From assembly GCA_024653355.1 (NCBI GenBank), contig JANLFQ010000003.1:166328-230327 (forward strand): a stretch of 64,000 nucleotides of DNA. Direction: 5' to 3'. Source of the stretch: a candidate division WOR-3 bacterium. Its GTDB lineage: Bacteria > Hydrothermota > Tepidihabitantia > Tepidihabitantales > Tepidihabitantaceae. Made by a program: the position numbers and the translations under genes. Below are positions 55,592-64,000 of the stretch, piece by piece (the stretch's first letter is position 1; each line of letters starts with the position of its first letter). The notes below the pieces were generated by a model. That model did no database searches, was not told the DNA's origin, and saw only the letters and a list, made by a program, of their open reading frames with translations.

Positions 55592-56626
55592 ATGGCAAAA
55601 AGCGGAATACTTGCAACCGTGACCTGCGCCGGTTGAGCGTCGAAACTGAGTAAGGCGCAGTTGGCGCAGGCATTAGCCGGGCTGGAACAGCCCGAGGACC
55701 CAAGACTGCTGGTTGGCATCAATACGGCAGACGATGCTGGGGTGTTTCTGCTTTCGGACGGCGTAGCACTGGTGCAAACGGTTGACATGCTCACGCCGAT
55801 GGCGGAAGACCCCTACATTTATGGCAGAATTGCAGCCGCAAATTCGCTTTCCGATGTTTATGCAATGGGCGGTGAGCCGTTGACCGTGCTCAACATCGTG
55901 GGATTCCCGGCAGCGATGGATAAGACCATTCTGCGGGAGATTTTACGCGGCGGGCAGGATACGGTGAAACAGGCGGGTGCGGTTGTTGTTGGCGGGCACA
56001 CCTTTAATGAAAAGGAGATTAAATACGGACTGGCGGTAACCGGACGCATTGACCCGCAGCGGATTGTCACCAATGCCGGGGCAAAGTTAGGCGATGTTCT
56101 TGTGTTGACCAAACCGCTGGGCATTGGTGTTTATACCCAGGCGTTGATGACCCTGGACCAGGTAGACCCGGTTTTTGAGCAGGCGGCGCTGGATTCAATG
56201 ATGCGGCTGAACCGGGACGCCGCAGCGATAATGGTTGCCTGTGAAGCCGATGCCGCAACCGACATCACCGGTTATGGACTTCTCGGCCACACCCAGGAGA
56301 TGGCAGAGGCTTCGGGCGTGAGGATAAGGATTTATGCCGAGCGAGTGCCGGTTTTGCCCCGGGCAAAAGAACTGGCGAAAACTTTTATTGACCCCGGTGT
56401 TTTGATGAACGAAAACTCATTTGGCAAACAGGTGGAATGGAAAGGTTCCTTGCCCGATGAGATTAGAAATCTGCTCTGGGAGTCGGAAAGTTCGGGCGGG
56501 CTTCTCGTGGTGTTAAAGCCGGAAAAGGTGGCGATGTTTCAGAGTCGGGCTAAAGCGGCGGGGATTGTTGCACCAATTATCGGTGAAGTTGTTGAGGGGC
56601 AGCCCGGGACAATTGAAGTGATTTAA
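55592..56626 (+). CDS. selD: Selenide, water dikinase (SelD), itself a selenoprotein
   Basis: Makes selenophosphate from selenide and ATP. The full gene is 344 aa with an in-frame TGA at 55634-55636 read as selenocysteine 15: the context TCAG-U-ASKLS matches the SelD active site, where Sec or Cys is followed by a catalytic Lys (here K18). Conventional ORF calling would start it at TTG 55661 and lose the active site. Further motifs: TADDAGVFLLSDGVALVQTVD, DVYAMGG, and DITGYGLLGHTQEM. ATG 55592 lies 8 bases after selB, with AAAGAAG as a weak ribosome site. Converges with the HAMP/PAS gene 3 bases away. Confidence 0.93.
55637..55670 (+). promoter_or_regulatory. Candidate SECIS element of selD
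   Basis: Starts just after the UGA. A small hairpin GCGC-AGTTG-GCGC (55655-55667) has a loop at +23 to +27 from the UGA, close to the spacing of the E. coli fdhF SECIS loop, and the loop holds a G-U. A competing 8-bp pairing CCTGCGCC (55623-55630) with GGCGCAGG (55663-55670) encloses the UGA. Confidence 0.55.
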
Positions 56627-56629
56627 AAA

Positions 56630-57940
56630 TCAGGCTGTTACCGTTTCCGGTGGCGCCGGGTTGGTGATGATGACAATCACGCCGGTTATCGCGCCGTTAC
56701 GGTCCCGGAGCGTTTCAAAACAGAGCGCCGAACCCGGAAGTCCGGGGAGAATCTCGCACTCCTGATGGCTGGAACTGCCGGAAAGTATCTGTTCCAGCCG
56801 GGGTTTAATTACGGCGAGGTTGGGCAGGTCTTTAATGTTATGGCCAATGCTCTCAGAGGATTTGATGCCCAGGAGCGGTTCTGCTGCGGGGTTGGCATAG
56901 ACAATTTTCGGTTCACGGTCAAACACGATTACCCCTTCATTGATGTTGTTGGCAAGGAGCCGGAAACGCCGTTCCAGTTCCAGGATGTAGTTCGCCTTGC
57001 GTTCATCAAAATCTCGCAAATGAGCAAACGCCCGGTTGAGTTGGCGGGCAAGGTCACCCAGCTCGTCGTTTACCGGCACGGTGACTCTGATGTTTAAGTC
57101 GCCCTGTTCGGCGCGAGTCAGGGCGTTGTTTATTCTCTTAATGGGAAGGACAATCGAGCGCGGCAGGCGAGTAATAAGGTATACAAGCAGGGCGGTGAGA
57201 ACGATGATGGCGGATATGATGTTGCGTTGACTCCAGGTGAAAAGGCGGGTGATTCTTGATTTGTGTTCGGCGATACGCTGGTTGGCATAAGCCATTATCT
57301 TTTCACCGATGATAATGATTTTCTGGGCGGTTTCGCTCATACGCTGGGTGAACAATTGATTGACAATTCCGGTTAGTTCCGCCCGTTCGATTTCCTGACC
57401 GATCAGGCTGATTGCGTTAAGGAGGGAGTCTTTGACCCTGGGGTTTTGGGCTTCTTCCAGTTCTACCACAATCTGACGATAAATTTCCCTTAACCGCTGG
57501 ACTTGTTCGCGGGAAGGCGTTTGCCAGCGGGCGGTTTTCATTAAGAAAAGCGAGTCCAGGAGCCGGCGATAGGTTAAAAGCAGGTTGGTCAGGGAGTCAA
57601 AACTGGGAGCAAGTGTTGGGTCGAGCCGGCGTGCCCGTTCACAGAGGAGGGCAATTTGCACGAGACGGGACCGACCGGCGGAAAGGTAAAAGGTGTCGTT
57701 GTAAATCAAAAAGTTCCGTTCCGAGTTGCGGACTTCGAGAAAGTTGTGGACGATGGTGTTACCGGTGCGAAGTAGCTCGGCATCCTCTTCGGCGATGACA
57801 TTGGCGAGAGTGTTCATCTGGCCCGCATAATAAAGGGCGATGATGGTGACGGGCAGGACTAAGATTGCCGAGAAAATCATCGCCATTGCGATGCGTCCCC
57901 GAATGGAAAGTCGCAGTCGGCTCTGGTGGTTGTTACCCAC
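56630..57940 (-). CDS. Membrane sensor with HAMP and PAS domains, no output domain
   Basis: 436 aa. N-terminal transmembrane helix (AMIFSAILVLPVTIIALYYA), a ~190-residue helical periplasmic domain (4HB-like), a second helix (IISAIIVLTALLVYLI), a HAMP linker (RITVPVNDELGDLARQLNRAF), then one PAS (RRFRLLANNINEGVIVFD...YANPAAEPLLGI). It ends right after the PAS; no kinase, GGDEF or methyl-accepting domain, and selD converges 3 bases beyond its stop, so no lost 3' part. Third gene of trkH-trkA operon, beginning 2 bases after trkA. May act through protein contact with the Trk system. GTG start. Confidence 0.75.
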   Translation of the reverse strand: MGNNHQSRLRLSIRGRIAMAMIFSAILVLPVTIIALYYAGQMNTLANVIAEEDAELLRTGNTIVHNFLEVRNSERNFLIYNDTFYLSAGRSRLVQIALLCERARRLDPTLAPSFDSLTNLLLTYRRLLDSLFLMKTARWQTPSREQVQRLREIYRQIVVELEEAQNPRVKDSLLNAISLIGQEIERAELTGIVNQLFTQRMSETAQKIIIIGEKIMAYANQRIAEHKSRITRLFTWSQRNIISAIIVLTALLVYLITRLPRSIVLPIKRINNALTRAEQGDLNIRVTVPVNDELGDLARQLNRAFAHLRDFDERKANYILELERRFRLLANNINEGVIVFDREPKIVYANPAAEPLLGIKSSESIGHNIKDLPNLAVIKPRLEQILSGSSSHQECEILPGLPGSALCFETLRDRNGAITGVIVIITNPAPPETVTA

Positions 57941-57942
57941 GG

Positions 57943-58674
57943 TTATTTATTTTGCCGAGTTTCAGTTTTTTTCCCGGTAGCGGGCTCAACACCCTGGGCA
58001 AGGCGTTCAATATCTTCATCGTTACCAACAACGACGAGGATGTCATCCTGTTCAACGATGTCTTCCGGTCCGGGCAGGTCGTTAATCTGCTCTTTGAAAC
58101 TGCTTTCGCCTTCCGGGGTGATAACCGGTACCTTTTTCTTTATGGCGATGATGTTCACCCCGTAGCGCCGGCGGATGTCCAGCTGGCCAAGTTTTTTTCC
58201 GATAATATGCCGGGGTGCATGCATCTCCACCAGACTGTGGTTGCTGGTCAGCGGGATTTGTTCTAAAAGGTCCGGGGTGATGAGGCTTTTCGCAAGGTGG
58301 TCCGCCATCTGTTCTTCGATGAGGATGGTGCGGTCAGCACCGACATCCTTGAGAATCCGGGCATAGAGAGAAGATGCGGCGCGGGCGATGACCTGGCCGG
58401 CACCCAGTTTTTTGAGAATCGATGTTACGAGGATGGCGGCTTCCATCCTTTCACCCATCGCCACAACCACCGCATCAACATCAAGAACACCGGAACGGGC
58501 AAGGGCTTCTTCGTCCGTAGCATCAAAGCACAGTGCCTGGGCGACATCGTCTTTAATCGCTTCCACCCGTTTTGGGTCGGCGTCGATGGCGATGACTTCG
58601 GCGCCTCTTTCGGTCAGGGTGCGGGCAACTCGGGCACCAAATGTGCCCAAGCCAATTACGGCAAACTGTTTCAA
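57943..58674 (-). CDS. trkA: Trk/Ktr potassium uptake regulatory subunit
   Basis: 243 aa. One RCK unit: nucleotide-binding TrkA_N domain (FAVIGLGTFGARVARTL, VIAIDADPKRVE) and a TrkA_C domain (APRHIIGKKLGQLDIRRRYGVNIIAI). Gates TrkH by NAD(H)/ATP binding. Single-RCK length fits KtrA-type proteins. TTG start five bases after AAAGGAGG; 12 bases after trkH. Confidence 0.9.
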   Translation of the reverse strand: MKQFAVIGLGTFGARVARTLTERGAEVIAIDADPKRVEAIKDDVAQALCFDATDEEALARSGVLDVDAVVVAMGERMEAAILVTSILKKLGAGQVIARAASSLYARILKDVGADRTILIEEQMADHLAKSLITPDLLEQIPLTSNHSLVEMHAPRHIIGKKLGQLDIRRRYGVNIIAIKKKVPVITPEGESSFKEQINDLPGPEDIVEQDDILVVVGNDEDIERLAQGVEPATGKKTETRQNK

Positions 58675-58686
58675 GTTGACCTCCTT

Positions 58687-60429
58687 TTAGCCAACCATAA
58701 TCCGCGCCTGCGGATAACTTATTGGCCGGCGGGTTTTCGGAGCCGCCATCGCCAGGGCGAGGGTCAATGGGCCGACTCTTCCGACGAACATCAAAATGAT
58801 AATAACCAACCGGCTGGCGGTTTTCAAGGATGAAGTTATGCCTGTGGAAAGCCCCACGGTGCCAAATGCCGATACCGTTTCAAATAGAACTTCTTCAAAG
58901 GGATGGGGTTCAATGAACAAGAGGATAAAGAACACCAGGCAGACCGCACAAACGGCGGCGGTAAGAATGGCAACGGCGCGATAGATTGCGTCCCGGCCAA
59001 TGGTTCTGCCACCGATGACAATGTCTTCGTCGTTTGAAAGCCGCGCCCTTAAGGCGAGGAGCAGGATAGCAAAGGTTGTGGTTTTGATACCGCCGCCGGT
59101 GCCACCGGGTGAAGCGCCAATAAACATCAGAATGGTGAGAATAAAAAGTGTTGCCCGGTGCAATAAATTTATCGGCACGGTATTGAATCCGGCGGTGCGA
59201 GCGGTTACGGACTGAAAAAGGCTGGCGAGCAGTTTTGTCCCGATGGGCATTTGCGCCAATGACCGGTCGTATTCGATGAAAAAGAACAGTAGTGCGCCCG
59301 AGAAGATGAGGATGAGGGTGGTGATGATGACCAGTTTTGCGTGGACCGTAAGGGAACGCAATGTTGTCCGGATGCTCTGGCGCAGGGTATGCTTACTGAT
59401 TAGTTCGTGCACCACCGCAAACCCCAGTCCGCCGAATACAATCAGGGATATGAAGGTGATGTTGACGAGGAAATCGCCCTGGTAACGGATGAGTGAGTCA
59501 TTAAAGGTGGAAAAGCCGGCATTACAGAATGCCGATATAGAGTGGAACAGGGCGTTGTAAAATGACAACCCTATTGTAGGAAAGCTGGGGAGCCAGCGGA
59601 AAAACAGAATGGCACAGCCCAAACCCTCGGCAAGGATGGTAAAAAGGAAAATGTAACGGATGGTTCGGGCGATATCGATATCGCGCGGAGTTTCCACCAT
59701 TTCCGATACAAGGCGGCGTTCGCCTGGTGCGAGGCGGTGGCCCAGGATAATGGCGATACTGGTGGAAAAGGTCATAATGCCCAATCCTCCCAGTTGGATA
59801 AGGACAAGGATTATCACCTGGCCAAAAGTGGTAAAGTAGGTACCGGTGTCCCGGACAATGAGACCCGTGACACAGGTTGCCGATGTGGCGGTGAACAGGG
59901 CGTCAACAAAAGGCGCACCGCGGCCATCGGTTGTTGCCGCGGGAAAGGTTAAAAACAGGGTTCCCAGTGCGATTAAGCCGGTAAAGCTAAGTATCAGGGA
60001 GAGAACCGCTTGCTGGCGCATCTTACTGATAAGGTTGAAGAAAACCCCTTTCTTTGACAGGCGATTGGTAATTGTGATTATCTGATAGAGCAGGATGAGT
60101 GATAAAGCGAGGACGGGCAGAAGTAGTCCGATAATTAGTAGAACCCCTAATATCAACTGCAACCAGCGATTCGGGCCAATGTTCAGGTGCGAGAAATACA
60201 AAATCCAGTGCGTAGCGATTTCGGTTAAAGTCAGCAGGCCGGCGATGACCGTTGAGAACCGAATTAACACATCTTCAACGCCCCAGAACGGTACCCGATA
60301 CCCCTTAAATAGAATTACGGCAAGGAGGGTAAGTGCCACAAAACCGGTCGTGACCCAGGAAAATTTATTGAGCCAGGACGGTTCCGGTTTGCTACTTTTG
60401 ATGACCCGTAATCGTCTAAATAATTTCAT
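58687..60429 (-). CDS. trkH: TrkH/KtrB potassium transporter membrane subunit
   Basis: 580 aa. Four pore-loop repeats: e.g. TATSATCVTGLIVRD, ISAFCNAGFSTFND, QSVTARTAGFNTVPI, and TVSAFGTVGLSTGIT, each with the selectivity glycine, and about 12 transmembrane helices with ~100 extra N-terminal residues in two helices before the core. K+ uptake channel-like transporter in the inner membrane, working with TrkA. Starts the trk operon, opposite a long gap of the MFS gene. Confidence 0.92.
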   Translation of the reverse strand: MKLFRRLRVIKSSKPEPSWLNKFSWVTTGFVALTLLAVILFKGYRVPFWGVEDVLIRFSTVIAGLLTLTEIATHWILYFSHLNIGPNRWLQLILGVLLIIGLLLPVLALSLILLYQIITITNRLSKKGVFFNLISKMRQQAVLSLILSFTGLIALGTLFLTFPAATTDGRGAPFVDALFTATSATCVTGLIVRDTGTYFTTFGQVIILVLIQLGGLGIMTFSTSIAIILGHRLAPGERRLVSEMVETPRDIDIARTIRYIFLFTILAEGLGCAILFFRWLPSFPTIGLSFYNALFHSISAFCNAGFSTFNDSLIRYQGDFLVNITFISLIVFGGLGFAVVHELISKHTLRQSIRTTLRSLTVHAKLVIITTLILIFSGALLFFFIEYDRSLAQMPIGTKLLASLFQSVTARTAGFNTVPINLLHRATLFILTILMFIGASPGGTGGGIKTTTFAILLLALRARLSNDEDIVIGGRTIGRDAIYRAVAILTAAVCAVCLVFFILLFIEPHPFEEVLFETVSAFGTVGLSTGITSSLKTASRLVIIILMFVGRVGPLTLALAMAAPKTRRPISYPQARIMVG

Positions 60430-60463
60430 TTTAGCAACTTAACGATAGATAGCGCAATGACAT

Positions 60464-60491
60464 ATATTATCTCCCGGGAGAAACTATGCAA
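60464..60491 (-). promoter_or_regulatory. Promoter of the trkH-trkA-sensor operon with operator-like palindrome
   Basis: Minus strand: TTGCAT (60491-60486), 16-bp spacer, TAATAT (60469-60464). The spacer contains the perfect dyad TCTCCCGGGAGA (60470-60481). A 34-base gap separates the -10 from the ATG. Confidence 0.5.
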
Positions 60492-60567
60492 GAGGTAAGT
60501 TTATCACTGCCATAATTATACGCGAAATTTTCCCCTTGGCAAGATAGGTCGATGTTTCACTTTTAAC

Positions 60568-61719
60568 TCAGATAAAAAGCGCCAGCCCAAGAGCAGCGAT
60601 AAGCCCGAGTGCGCTGCCGAATAAAAATGGTGCCCGGGGTCCGAACAGGCTCCAGAGCCCGCCGGCGATGAGCGATGCGGGTAAGAGCCCGATACCGGTA
60701 AGGGTGGCATGTAAGCCGATGAAAGTAGCCCTTTGTTCTTCGGGTGCGAGGTCGGTTACAAGCGCTTTTTCCTGCCCTTCGGTCAAGGCGCTGAAAAGTC
60801 CATAAACGGCAAACAGGATGTAGGGAAGGACCGGTAGACTTTCCGGTTTGAGAAAGGCGAAGCCCGAATAGACCAAGCCATAAATCCCATAGCCGATAAC
60901 CAAAAGGCGTTTTCGGCCAATTTTATCGGACAGCCGGCCCGCGGGGTAAGAGAAAACTGCGTAGGTGATGTTGTAGATAAGGTAGAGGAGAAGGACCGAG
61001 ATGGTCGTCCAGCCGATATTTTTCATTCTTAACAGAAGGAAACCGTTTGAGGAGTTGCCCAGGGCGAAACAGGTAACGATGATGAGAAAAGAGCGCAGTT
61101 TTGGGGTAAGACATTTCCAGGTTATTCTGAGTCGCGCGGGCGCACAAAGCGCCGCCTTCTTTTCCCGAACAAAAAAGAGGACAACGACCCCTAAAAACGC
61201 CGGGATTAATGACAGAAGAAAAATCCGCTGAAAGTCCGGCGGGGTAAGGTTTGCACCAAATCGCGATGTAAGGTAGATGGCGAGCAGAACACCGAACACG
61301 GCGCCAAGAGTGTCCAGGGCGCGGTGAAGGCCAAACGCCCGGCCTCTTGTCGTCGCAGTTGTGCAGTCGGCGATGAGCGCATCGCGCGGTGCAACTCTGA
61401 TTCCTTTGCCGATGCGGTCAATCATCCGACCGGCAAAAACCATACCCCAGTTTTGCGACAAATAGAGTAGCAGTTTCCCGATGGTTGAACCGGAGTATCC
61501 CAAAATCGCAAGCGGTTTGCGGCGTTGCAGGCGGTCGGATATTGTTCCGAAAAACACCTTGAGAATTGAGGCGGTACTTTCGGCAAAACCTTCAATAAGG
61601 CCGAGGACCGCGGGTTGGGCGCCAAGTGTGGCAAGATACAGCGGAATCAACGGGTATACCATTTCGGTGGAGATGTCGGTTAAAAGGCTGGTAAAACCGG
61701 TGATAATGATATTGAACAT
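60568..61719 (-). CDS. MFS transporter
   Basis: 383 aa with 12 predicted transmembrane helices. Loop 2-3 motif GTISDRLQRRKPLAI (MFS motif A-type) and GRMIDRIGKGIRVAPRDALIAD, typical of the YqjP/quinolone-like group of major facilitators; the second-half motif A is PAGRLSDKIGRKRLL. Often called drug efflux, but the substrate cannot be read. Stands alone; its ATG lies 13 bases after a -10 box. Confidence 0.82.
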   Translation of the reverse strand: MFNIIITGFTSLLTDISTEMVYPLIPLYLATLGAQPAVLGLIEGFAESTASILKVFFGTISDRLQRRKPLAILGYSGSTIGKLLLYLSQNWGMVFAGRMIDRIGKGIRVAPRDALIADCTTATTRGRAFGLHRALDTLGAVFGVLLAIYLTSRFGANLTPPDFQRIFLLSLIPAFLGVVVLFFVREKKAALCAPARLRITWKCLTPKLRSFLIIVTCFALGNSSNGFLLLRMKNIGWTTISVLLLYLIYNITYAVFSYPAGRLSDKIGRKRLLVIGYGIYGLVYSGFAFLKPESLPVLPYILFAVYGLFSALTEGQEKALVTDLAPEEQRATFIGLHATLTGIGLLPASLIAGGLWSLFGPRAPFLFGSALGLIAALGLALFI

Positions 61720-61732
61720 TGGTTGAAAGTTA

Positions 61733-61760
61733 AGTTTAGGGTTGCAGGGATGGCTGTCAA
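61733..61760 (-). promoter_or_regulatory. Promoter of the MFS transporter gene
   Basis: Minus strand: TTGACA (61760-61755), 16-bp spacer, TAAACT (61738-61733); ATG after 13 bases, no Shine-Dalgarno sequence. Confidence 0.55.
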
Positions 61761-62189
61761 GCTACAAACTCCGGGATTTGGGACTTTGTGTCCGTCAGTT
61801 AAATTGAAACGGCGATTGCGCTGTCAGCAAAAAGGTCTACCCTGGGGGTAGAAACTTCCAATACAATCAGGAACAGTCTGGTTATGTTAACTTGATGATG
61901 CACGGCCAAAGTGAGGGCAGGAGGAGAAGGTTATTGGGCGGTTGAGAGAAAATTTAGGGGTCCAGGGATATGCGATTGCACAGTTGATGTTGAAGGTTAT
62001 TAGCGGATAACGGTTAAAACTACCCTGATAAGGGTTCAGGGAGCCGTTCTGGGAGCGACTCCCTGAGCGGTTACCCGATTCAGTTGGCGAACGCTTTTAA
62101 GGACCCGGTCAGAGAGGGAAATTGGTGGGTTCTTAATAAAGATAACCGGTAGTCCATTAAAAATTATCAAGTTTGACTGTGTTGGATTG
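61761..62189. other. Intergenic region between the divergent MFS and FG-GAP promoters
   Basis: About 430 bases with no gene seen. Holds a hairpin TCTACC-N5-GGTAGA (61836-61852) and, at about 62053-62073, a block similar to one at about 10663-10683. No T run follows the hairpin, so it is not a typical terminator. Confidence 0.5.
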
Positions 62190-62218
62190 TTGACTTGTAA
62201 TTCATTTTCCGCTATAAT
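62190..62218 (+). promoter_or_regulatory. Promoter of the FG-GAP repeat protein
   Basis: TTGACT (62190-62195), 17-bp spacer, TATAAT (62213-62218), the best -35/-10 match in the window next to nfnA's. GTG follows after 8 bases. Confidence 0.7.
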
Positions 62219-62226
62219 TGGAAACG

Positions 62227-64000
62227 GTGGTTGCGGAAGGAAAAGTAGGGATACTACTCGTTTTGTGTTTTACTGCCTTATTTTCGGCAGAAAGTTCCTT
62301 TACACAATTTAATCGGGTGTGGACGGAAAGTCGGGTTGAAGACTTTGCCGATGGCCAACTCGACCCGATGATGTATGTGTCCCGGCGCACGGTTGCGGAA
62401 CCGGATTCGGGCTGTATTGAATTCTTTTCCCGTTTTGACCTGGATAACAATGGCTATTTTGACCTGGTAAGTTCTGATGACTCAGGACCGTATCTGCGGG
62501 TTTATTTTGGTTCGGCATCGGGCTACAGTGTGGCGAATAGCCGATACTATCCTGTGCCCGGCGGCGGAAATGTTGACCTGGCGGATTTAAATCTTGATGG
62601 GTACGCCGAGCTGATTCACTCGGGCTGGCGGAGCGGACATATTACAATTTACTGGGGAACAGATTCCGGACCTTCACCGGTCGATACCACCTGGCTGGTG
62701 ATATCGGGTCAGAGCGAGGCGGTTACGGTTTACGACCTGGACCGGGACGCTTATCTTGACATCATTGCCGGGTCAGACAACGGAATGGTTTATATCTTCT
62801 GGGGTGATGCCAATGGGTATAACAGCAGCCGTCGTTCCAGCATCTTTTTGAACGGTTCAGTCGGACACAATCTTGAAGTGGCTGATTTTGATAAAGATGG
62901 GTTTGGTGATATCGTGGCGTCACTCTGGAGCAGGAATCAGGCACCGGTTATTTACTGGGGTTCGGGTCGTTCTCCCCAGAGAATAGTGTGGCTGCCGGTT
63001 TCGGGAAATAATCCTCACGGCGTCACGGTCGCGGACCTGAACGACGACTCCTGGCTCGATTTGGTGTTTACCGGTTACGACACCGTGACCTCGGCTTTTA
63101 TCTACTACGGCAGCGCGAGCGGCTTTTCAGTGAGCAACCGTGAAATAATTCATCCCGGTCAATGCTACGGAGGGAGCGCCGCGGTTTTGTGGAATTACGA
63201 CAAGACGCTGGACCTGGTCTTTTATCGGGGTGACTGGGGAAAAAATGTGGCTTATCGGCCGCGTGTCTATTTTAACCGACCCGATACCACGCCCCATTTC
63301 AGTGATGCCCGTTTCAGCGAAATTGGGGAACTGGAATTCAACGCCTCGGGCGGTCTTATTGCCGATTTAAACTACGACGGGTTTCAGGACATATTTATCA
63401 ACAATATGATGCCCGACAGTGCCAGTTTTGTCCTCTGGGGTCCATACTACAACTCCGCAACTCCGCTTCCGGTTGACCGGGACCATCACGGTTTATGGCG
63501 CGAAGTGGGTAATATTTACACCCGGGGCTTTTATGCCCGCTATCTCTCTTCAATTTATTATATAGGGGAAGATTCAGTTATTGCCGGTGGTAGTTGTTCC
63601 TGGGTTGCGAATGAGCCACTTGGCTCTTCGGTTGGGATTGAGGTGCGGGCTGGCAATACGCCTGTACCGGACGAAACCTGGACCGAATTTACACCAATTC
63701 TAATTAACGGCGGTAGCCTGCCCCAAACCGTAAACGGATTCAAGTATCTTCAGTACAGGGCGTTTTTCTCATACTCTCGACCCTGTTATTTACCCTATCT
63801 GGAGCGGGTGAGCTTTAATATAACTCTGCGCCCGCCCATTGATGCGGCGGTGCGGGCGATACTGGCACCGGTGGGAATAGTGGATTCCGGTAGTGTGATT
63901 GTGCCGCGGGTGGTGATTGAGAACCTGCACTCAGGTACACCGGTGGCGACGGTGACCCTTAAAGTCGGGGACGATTACCTTTCGACGCAAATTGATACTC
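62227..64000 (+). CDS. Secreted FG-GAP/VCBS repeat protein, 3' truncated by window edge
   Basis: At least 591 codons, no stop before the window ends. Signal peptide near the N terminus (GILLVLCFTALFSAES). The body has FG-GAP/VCBS-type repeats with Ca2+-binding Asp-rich loops: DLDNNGYFDL, DLNLDGYAEL, DLDRDAYLDI, DFDKDGFGDI, DLNDDSWLDL, DLNYDGFQDI, each followed by a YWG or YFG-type strand. A beta-propeller, as in integrin-like surface proteins. The final part (VRAILAPVGIVDSGS...) looks like a CARDB-type domain. Any sorting domain would lie beyond the window. GTG start, leaderless position. Confidence 0.85.
   Translation, partial: MVAEGKVGILLVLCFTALFSAESSFTQFNRVWTESRVEDFADGQLDPMMYVSRRTVAEPDSGCIEFFSRFDLDNNGYFDLVSSDDSGPYLRVYFGSASGYSVANSRYYPVPGGGNVDLADLNLDGYAELIHSGWRSGHITIYWGTDSGPSPVDTTWLVISGQSEAVTVYDLDRDAYLDIIAGSDNGMVYIFWGDANGYNSSRRSSIFLNGSVGHNLEVADFDKDGFGDIVASLWSRNQAPVIYWGSGRSPQRIVWLPVSGNNPHGVTVADLNDDSWLDLVFTGYDTVTSAFIYYGSASGFSVSNREIIHPGQCYGGSAAVLWNYDKTLDLVFYRGDWGKNVAYRPRVYFNRPDTTPHFSDARFSEIGELEFNASGGLIADLNYDGFQDIFINNMMPDSASFVLWGPYYNSATPLPVDRDHHGLWREVGNIYTRGFYARYLSSIYYIGEDSVIAGGSCSWVANEPLGSSVGIEVRAGNTPVPDETWTEFTPILINGGSLPQTVNGFKYLQYRAFFSYSRPCYLPYLERVSFNITLRPPIDAAVRAILAPVGIVDSGSVIVPRVVIENLHSGTPVATVTLKVGDDYLSTQIDT

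Noticed and set aside
55661..56626. SelD starting at TTG 55661 as an ordinary cysteine-free protein
   Set aside because: It would lack the active-site region; the upstream in-frame ATG with a UGA at the Sec position explains the sequence better.
61836..61852. Hairpin TCTACC-N5-GGTAGA as a terminator
   Set aside because: Not followed by a T run on either strand and not placed right after a gene.

Overview
The window is a gene-dense piece of a bacterial chromosome with about 58 protein genes, one tRNA and few gaps. It reads as an uncultured diderm (Gram-negative-type) bacterium. An LPS and outer-membrane set is present (TamA-like Omp85, TamB, LpxH, an LpxL-like acyltransferase, LptC, LptA, LptB). 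One surface protein ends in a Bacteroidota-style (type IX) sorting domain. The base composition is moderate and TTG and GTG starts are frequent. I lean towards an FCB-like candidate lineage such as WOR-3/Stahlbacteria. That is inference from gene content and was not tested by phylogeny.

Layout. 0-9.5 kb (+): a truncated P2-type cation ATPase, then tamA-tamB-priA; the PriA has lost its helicase motifs. 9.5-11 kb: a TPR protein and a structured 0.8 kb gap. 11-13.3 kb: the NfnAB-type flavin oxidoreductase pair. 13.4-18.6 kb: ddl, a detached piece of the spc ribosomal operon (rplR-rpsE-rpmD-rplO-secY) with its own promoter, and a pyrimidine-nucleoside phosphorylase. 18.6-25.8 kb: an APH-like/P-loop kinase fusion, lpxH, a Gate-domain membrane protein, pepA and znuCBA. 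25.8-31.6 kb (-): an ArnT-like glycosyltransferase, a multi-PAS protein without an output domain, tRNA-Thr(CGU), and a secreted protein with a sorting domain. 31.7-36.2 kb (+): an archaeal-type peroxiredoxin, an encapsulated-ferritin-like protein, an unknown membrane protein and a PurS-PurL fusion. 36.3-38.7 kb (-): hprK, hpf, a methyltransferase and a DUF2703 protein. 38.8-42.1 kb (+): carbamate kinase, an asparagine-synthetase-B-like protein, a DUF89 protein and hypC. 42.1-45.3 kb (-): a ptsN-like EIIA, a DegT aminotransferase, a DUF1844 protein and alr. 45.7-47.5 kb (+): adk-map-infA-rpmJ, another detached ribosomal-operon piece. 47.6-56.6 kb (+): pyrG, an LpxL-like gene, lptC, lptA, lptB, rpoN, selB and selD. 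56.6-61.7 kb (-): trkH-trkA-HAMP/PAS protein and an MFS transporter. 62.2 kb to the end (+): an FG-GAP repeat protein that runs off the window.

Most notable. (1) selD is itself a selenoprotein gene: an in-frame UGA sits at the catalytic position with a SECIS-like hairpin behind it, directly after selB. (2) Sixteen candidate promoters can be read by eye. Most have a 16-bp spacer, and about ten lie only 5-13 nt before the start codon, which predicts widespread leaderless transcripts. (3) PriA has the 3'-DNA-binding and zinc regions but no intact Walker A, DEEH or QVAGRAGR motif. (4) The classic ribosomal and rpoN-region operons are broken into separate pieces. (5) A free-standing encapsulated-ferritin domain sits beside a peroxiredoxin with no encapsulin shell gene in the window.

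Limits: everything here is from reading the sequence; no database search, structure prediction or phylogeny was run.
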